Shown here piece after piece: positions 60,730-64,000 of a stretch of 64,000 nucleotides of DNA. The notes beneath the pieces were generated by a model. That model did no database searches. It worked only from the letters and a program-made list of their open reading frames with translations, and was not told the DNA's origin. Origin of the DNA: Enterococcus faecalis_A (lineage in GTDB: Bacteria; Bacillota; Bacilli; Lactobacillales; Enterococcaceae); contig JBPDWA010000005.1 of assembly GCA_051295955.1 (NCBI GenBank), positions 186,001 through 250,000 of the forward strand. The letters are read 5' to 3'. Position 1 is the stretch's first letter; each line of letters opens with the position of its first letter. Position numbers and translations under genes: made by a program.

Positions 60730-60756
60730 TTTATAAAACACAATATATTGTGTCAA
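60730..60756 (-). promoter_or_regulatory. nrdJ promoter
   Basis: On the minus strand a consensus TTGACA -35 (60756-60751) is followed after 15 bp by TATAAA (60735-60730). The short spacer is filled by NrdR box 1. Confidence 0.65.
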
Positions 60757-60784
60757 TAATTAATTATTTCACTACATAATGTAT
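60738..60784. promoter_or_regulatory. Pair of NrdR boxes at the nrdJ promoter
   Basis: Box 1, ACACAATATATTGTGT (60738-60753), is a perfect palindrome matching the NrdR consensus. Box 2, TCACTACATAATGTAT (60769-60784), matches at 11 of 16 positions and starts exactly 31 bp away, the spacing typical of NrdR box pairs (three helical turns). It predicts repression of the reductase operon by the ATP/dATP-sensing repressor NrdR, which is encoded elsewhere. Confidence 0.88.
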
Positions 60785-60793
60785 AATTCAATC

Positions 60794-60821
60794 TTGAATT
60801 TCTTTTTATTTGTGGTACAAT
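60794..60821 (+). promoter_or_regulatory. Promoter of the ECF S-component gene
   Basis: TTGAAT (60794-60799) and TACAAT (60816-60821) are separated by 16 bp, about 58 bp before the ATG. Confidence 0.65.
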
Positions 60822-60879
60822 GAGACCGATTATCGATGAAAAAGATCGCAATTATTAGACACCAACAAGGAGTTTGTTC

Positions 60880-61407
60880 ATGCCTGCATCTACTAACAAA
60901 TATTCTACAAGAAAAATAACTTATTTATCTCTATTAACTGCTGCTAGCGTAGTGGGACGTTTGCTTTTCACTTGGTTGCCCAATGTTCAGCCTATGACTG
61001 CTATTTTTTTGCTGATTGCTTTTTTTTGTCCATTAAGTCAAGCTTTAATTGTGGCTTTATTAGGTGTTTTGATTACTAATCTTTATTTAGGTATGGGAAC
61101 TTGGACGATTAGTCAGCTAGTCGCCTACACAGCAATATTAACTCTTTTCCACAGCAGTCGTCATTTACCTTTCATCAAAAATCAGCTCTTTTGGCAAGCT
61201 TTATTGGCTTTTGCTTGTGGCATTTTATACGGTTTTGTTATCTCTTTGATGGAGACAACGCTTTACCAGCTTCCTTCTTTTTGGGGCTATTATTCACAAG
61301 GCATTTTTTTTGATTTACTGCACGCTGGCGGAAATTTCGGTTTCTATCTTCTCTGCTACCCACTGTTTAAACGGCTTTTTTTACCAGTTTTAGGCAAGTT
61401 AGACTAA
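60880..61407 (+). CDS. ECF transporter S component, probably for cobalamin (CbrT-like)
   Basis: The 175-residue protein has about six hydrophobic segments (LTAASVVGRLLFTWLPNVQPMTAIFLLIAFFCPLSQALIVALLGVLITNLYLGMGTW and the rest). It starts at ATG 60880 with AAGGAG 7 nt upstream; the frame opens at TTG 60874. S components bind the vitamin and share the EcfAA'T module encoded elsewhere. The LPNVQP motif and topology resemble cobalamin S components of lactobacilli. Being divergent from the B12-dependent reductase and the DUF4430 lipoprotein makes cobalamin the best substrate guess; no riboswitch was found upstream. Confidence 0.8.
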   Translation: MPASTNKYSTRKITYLSLLTAASVVGRLLFTWLPNVQPMTAIFLLIAFFCPLSQALIVALLGVLITNLYLGMGTWTISQLVAYTAILTLFHSSRHLPFIKNQLFWQALLAFACGILYGFVISLMETTLYQLPSFWGYYSQGIFFDLLHAGGNFGFYLLCYPLFKRLFLPVLGKLD

Positions 61408-61851
61408 CTCACAACACCATAATAAAAGTTAAACATGAACGCATCGACTGTAGTTTCTAAACAGTCGGTGTTTTTATTTCTCAACAAACTAAGCTAAAAA
61501 TATTTAACAGATCAGGAAAAAGCGCAATAGAATCCTCAAAAATAACAGCAACAGAAAGATGTCCATTCTTGCTTGCCAATATAGTAAGTAAAGGATCAAC
61601 CATTTCAAGTCCAACTTGAAAAAGAATCCCATTCATCACAGCTACACACTATGAAACCCTAGGGTAATAAATCTAGCTTCTACCTTATTAATACACCGTT
61701 CTCATAAATACTTATTAAAAAAATACTCATTGATGAAAAAGCTCGTTTTTCACATTTAATTTATTATCTAAATATATTATTTAAAATATCATATTGTACA
61801 TCTTTTAGGTTATGATAAACTAAAATAAAAGAAAAAAGCGAGTAGAAAATA
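61408..61851. other. 444 bp intergenic stretch before the lipase-toxin module
   Basis: It contains the terminator of the ECF gene (61443-61478). The rest is A/T-rich and presumably carries the promoter of the following module; no strong promoter was recognised and no gene seen. Confidence 0.5.
61443..61478 (+). terminator. Terminator after the ECF S-component gene
   Basis: The arms ATCGACTGT (61443-61451) and ACAGTCGGT (61461-61469) pair with one G-U, followed by GTTTTTATTT. Confidence 0.8.
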
Positions 61852-62247
61852 ATGAAGACAAATAACAAGAAAAATCTGATGTTTAGCCTCATATTTATAA
61901 TTATAGTTTTGTCAATTGGAATAGGAGTGAAATATTTCATGAGTCAACCAACGGAACACGAACGCCAAGTTGCCTTTTTGAAAGCACATGAAGCAGAGAT
62001 GACGGCATATATTAAGTCCCAAAATAGTAAAATTGAAACCGTAGAATACGCTTGGGATTCGGTAAAAGTAGGGACAATTGGGAACGGTACACCTCAAGGA
62101 GCGGGGAAATACATCGAAATAATTATTGAATGGTTTGATTCTGAATCTAACTGGATAGACGGTGGAGGTCTTTGGATTGAAGTGGATAACATTAATATGC
62201 CAACACAAATTAAGCATATTGCAAATCCAGCTTCTAAATTAGACTAA
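61852..62247 (+). CDS. Small membrane-anchored protein, candidate immunity protein of the adjacent lipase toxin
   Basis: The 131-residue protein has an N-terminal basic stretch and a membrane helix (LMFSLIFIIIVLSIGIGVKYF, residues 9-29), no lipobox Cys, and an outside domain of about 100 residues: a helix (HERQVAFLKAHEAEMTAYI) followed by beta strands (TVEYAWDSVKVGTIGNGTPQ, KYIEIIIEWFD, GGLWIEVDNI). It resembles the small one-anchor proteins beside LXG-type toxins. The next gene, a lipase toxin candidate, starts 16 bp on. Anchored outside, it could block a phospholipase arriving from neighbouring cells. The ribosome site is weak. The immunity role is inference. Confidence 0.7.
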   Translation: MKTNNKKNLMFSLIFIIIVLSIGIGVKYFMSQPTEHERQVAFLKAHEAEMTAYIKSQNSKIETVEYAWDSVKVGTIGNGTPQGAGKYIEIIIEWFDSESNWIDGGGLWIEVDNINMPTQIKHIANPASKLD

Positions 62248-62263
62248 TGAAAGGAGATAGAGG

Positions 62264-63880
62264 ATGACAGACTTAACAAATTATGGAAATATTTATGCAA
62301 ACTTATCACAAAGTTCTTATAATGGTCGTAAAAATTTAAATGGAAATCCGTATAACTTTGCAAACGCTTTGACAAAAAGACAACAAAAAAAGCTTCAAAA
62401 AGGTAAATCAGTTGAATTTAATTTTAATAAAGCTAAAGATTTTTATGGAAATGATGCTAGCAAAGTCTTTCTCCAACCTGATCCTACAGTCAAAGTAGTG
62501 AAGGATGAAACAGCACTATCTTTTCCGATTTTAGCTTCCCCAATTGCATCGTCAACTTATCATAAAGGATTGCTGACGGATGAAAAAGCCGGGTTTAATG
62601 CGTACTTTGTTACAGATACACCTAAATTAAATGAAAAAACCAAAAACGCCTACTTTGTCACTCGTGGTAGTGATGCCGCCGGGGTTAATACTTTAAACGA
62701 TTGGTGGAGCAATAACGCTTCATTTACCTTAAAAGACGCCTACATTCCCCAAGCGCAACTCGCCACTAAAGCACTTCAAACCAAAATAAAAGAAATGAAA
62801 CAACAAGCCCCCCAAGCTAAAATAAGTATTACCGGTCATTCCCTCGGTACAATGGTATCCATTCAAGCCATCGCCAACTTACCCGCCAGTGATATTGAAG
62901 CTATTGAACGCGTCGTGCTCTTCCAAGGCCCCGATACTCGAGCGAGTATTCAAAAAATGTCTAAAGAAGCCCAAATGAATATTAAGCATCTAGAAGCAGC
63001 CGGAAAAATTGATTATTATGTCAATCCCTTTGACCTTGTCTCCATGTTGAATCGCAATCAAAAAGGGGTGGATGAGATCGGCAATATCCACTATTTATTA
63101 CCGAAAAGCTACACGACCACTTTTGACAGGAAAGACAAAAATGGTTCTAGCCATGACTTCGGTCAATATCAAATGAATGCCGATGGTACACTAAAAGTCG
63201 CCACACTCAAAGATCATCCGGAAATTTTTGCAGCCGGACAAAAACTATCTGCTTTTATTGATCAAACCTTAACTGAACTGGAGCGTGTGCTGATTCCTGG
63301 AGTTCTTACGGCCTTCGGTGTTTTAAGCTATCTGATGACTCAAGGAAGCAGTGCTGCTGGCTTAGTAATCAAAGCCAACGGCAAGCTAACGTATGCACAA
63401 GCAAAAGCAATTTATAATGAGTATGTCACCATTATTGAAACAGCCAAGATTGAAAGTCAACGGAAACAAACGATTAACTATTTACAGACGCAGATTCAGG
63501 CGACGTCTGGCAGTCAAAAGATTCAGTATCAAGAAGCCCTCGTTCGCGAAGTCGCAGCACAAGCAGCAGCATTTGGCGAAGAATATCAAGCAATTGTTGC
63601 CAATATTATCGATGAAGCAGAAGCTGAAATTGATCAAGTAGCACAAGAAGTGGAAACAGCAGCTTGGACGCTTCAGCATTTTTTACCGGTGTCAGAAGTG
63701 GAGGCGATGATTGCTGATTTTAGAAAAGAGGCGCTTTGGGATGCAGTGGAAGCGGCGTCAATAAAAGTCCAAACGCGAGCTTATCGCCAACAACTCAATG
63801 AGGCCAGCGATAAACTAAATGAAGCGGCTACTAAAATCAAAGACGCCGATCAACAAGCAGCTAAATTATTTCAAAAATAA
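62264..63880 (+). CDS. Lipase with C-terminal helical LXG-like domain, probable type VII secreted toxin
   Basis: The 538-residue protein has no signal peptide. The N-terminal half (residues 1-330) is an alpha/beta-hydrolase lipase: YANLSQSSYNGR at the start, FVTRGSDAAGVNTLNDWW, and the nucleophile elbow ITGHSLGTMVS with Ser193. Asp257 (NPFDLVSM) and His297 (SSHDFGQY) are likely triad partners. A hydrophobic stretch near 342-358 follows, then about 180 residues of charged helices and coiled coil with no enzyme motif. This reversed order (toxin first, secretion domain last) is that reported for the staphylococcal type VII lipase TslA. ATG 62264 follows AAAGGAGATAGAGG. It lies between a candidate immunity gene and a small helical protein gene. 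Confidence 0.82.
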   Translation: MTDLTNYGNIYANLSQSSYNGRKNLNGNPYNFANALTKRQQKKLQKGKSVEFNFNKAKDFYGNDASKVFLQPDPTVKVVKDETALSFPILASPIASSTYHKGLLTDEKAGFNAYFVTDTPKLNEKTKNAYFVTRGSDAAGVNTLNDWWSNNASFTLKDAYIPQAQLATKALQTKIKEMKQQAPQAKISITGHSLGTMVSIQAIANLPASDIEAIERVVLFQGPDTRASIQKMSKEAQMNIKHLEAAGKIDYYVNPFDLVSMLNRNQKGVDEIGNIHYLLPKSYTTTFDRKDKNGSSHDFGQYQMNADGTLKVATLKDHPEIFAAGQKLSAFIDQTLTELERVLIPGVLTAFGVLSYLMTQGSSAAGLVIKANGKLTYAQAKAIYNEYVTIIETAKIESQRKQTINYLQTQIQATSGSQKIQYQEALVREVAAQAAAFGEEYQAIVANIIDEAEAEIDQVAQEVETAAWTLQHFLPVSEVEAMIADFRKEALWDAVEAASIKVQTRAYRQQLNEASDKLNEAATKIKDADQQAAKLFQK

Positions 63881-63900
63881 CCAAAGGAGTGAAGAATAAT

Positions 63901-64000
63901 GTATCCAGATGATGCTGTTTCAATCTTTGACTTACGCGTTCAGGAAGCGCAACAAAAACGAGAACGTATCGCGCTTCAAACAATTTTAACCGCCAAAATA
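63901..64000 (+). CDS. Start of a small helical protein, cut by the window end
   Basis: ATG 63901 follows AAAGGAGTG with good spacing, 20 bp after the lipase stop. The visible 33 residues (MYPDDAVSIFDLRVQEAQQK...) predict a charged amphipathic helix without a signal. Position and character fit the alpha-helical partner proteins that bind the secretion domain of LXG-type toxins. The full length is unknown. Confidence 0.65.

Noticed and set aside
60713..60879. Cobalamin riboswitch between nrdJ and the ECF S-component gene
   Set aside because: The 167 bp spacer lacks a B12-box-like core and is filled by two promoters and NrdR boxes; there is no room for a riboswitch of about 200 nt.
1..64000. 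tRNA genes, rRNA genes, CRISPR arrays, transposases, prophage genes
   Set aside because: None could be recognised by reading; no TpsiC-arm pattern, regularly spaced repeats or DDE transposase motifs were found.

Overview
The window looks like chromosome from a low-GC Gram-positive lactic acid bacterium of the Enterococcaceae or a close relative. The evidence is a complete arcABC-arcR-arcD arginine deiminase locus, a Gls24-type stress protein, PTS sugar uptake, strong AGGAGG ribosome sites, A/T-rich spacers, and the Firmicutes gene order cinA-recA-rny-ymdB-ymcA-mutS-mutL. Genus and species cannot be fixed from sequence alone. No tRNA, rRNA, CRISPR array or intact insertion sequence was seen.

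Layout. (1) 1-11 kb, minus strand: housekeeping genes priA (cut by the window edge), rpoZ, gmk, a small orphan gene, yicC, ydbC, pgsA, rodZ and the M16 protease pair ymfH/ymfF. (2) 11-17 kb: mscL, an ElaA-like acetyltransferase, and a disaccharide phosphorylase operon (GH65 phosphorylase + beta-phosphoglucomutase) divergent from a TreR-like repressor and carrying a cre site. (3) 17-25.5 kb: arginine deiminase locus (arcA, arcB, arcC, arcR, arcD) followed by a secreted-type C69 dipeptidase, with argR divergent upstream. (4) 25.5-42 kb, minus strand: prs, msrB, maf, mutL, mutS, ymcA, ymdB, an orphan peptide-binding lipoprotein, rny, recA (with a LexA-type box and a clear promoter) and cinA. (5) 42-57 kb, mixed strands, accessory: a membrane protein with a C-terminal Cys/His module; a PTS EIICB-PHP phosphatase-RpiR-HAD sugar cluster; an Rrf2/NAD(P)-binding pair with a perfect operator; a decayed cluster resembling a type VII secretion cargo locus; YccF; an M20 peptidase divergent from a CYP152-type P450 plus short-chain dehydrogenase, with one inverted repeat midway between the two promoters; an acyltransferase-like protein; and a Gls24 protein. 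(6) 57.8-61.4 kb: a probable vitamin B12 module comprising a class II (B12-dependent) ribonucleotide reductase, a DUF4430 lipoprotein and an ECF S component, with a NrdR box pair at the reductase promoter. (7) 61.8-64 kb: a probable type VII secretion toxin module, made of a small membrane-anchored protein, a lipase with reversed domain order (N-terminal GHSLG lipase, C-terminal helical LXG-like part) and the start of a small helical protein cut by the window end.

How it fits together. The left two thirds is mainly conserved core, with operons separated by unusually long spacers (400-1000 bp). Several spacers carry a diverged inverted-repeat family with arms like GAGACAGAAGT / ACTTCTGTCTC. 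The right third holds the accessory content. The strongest candidates for something little described are the lipase-toxin module at the right edge together with its decayed relative at 49.1-50.0 kb, the P450/SDR pair under a shared operator, and the NrdR-controlled B12 module.
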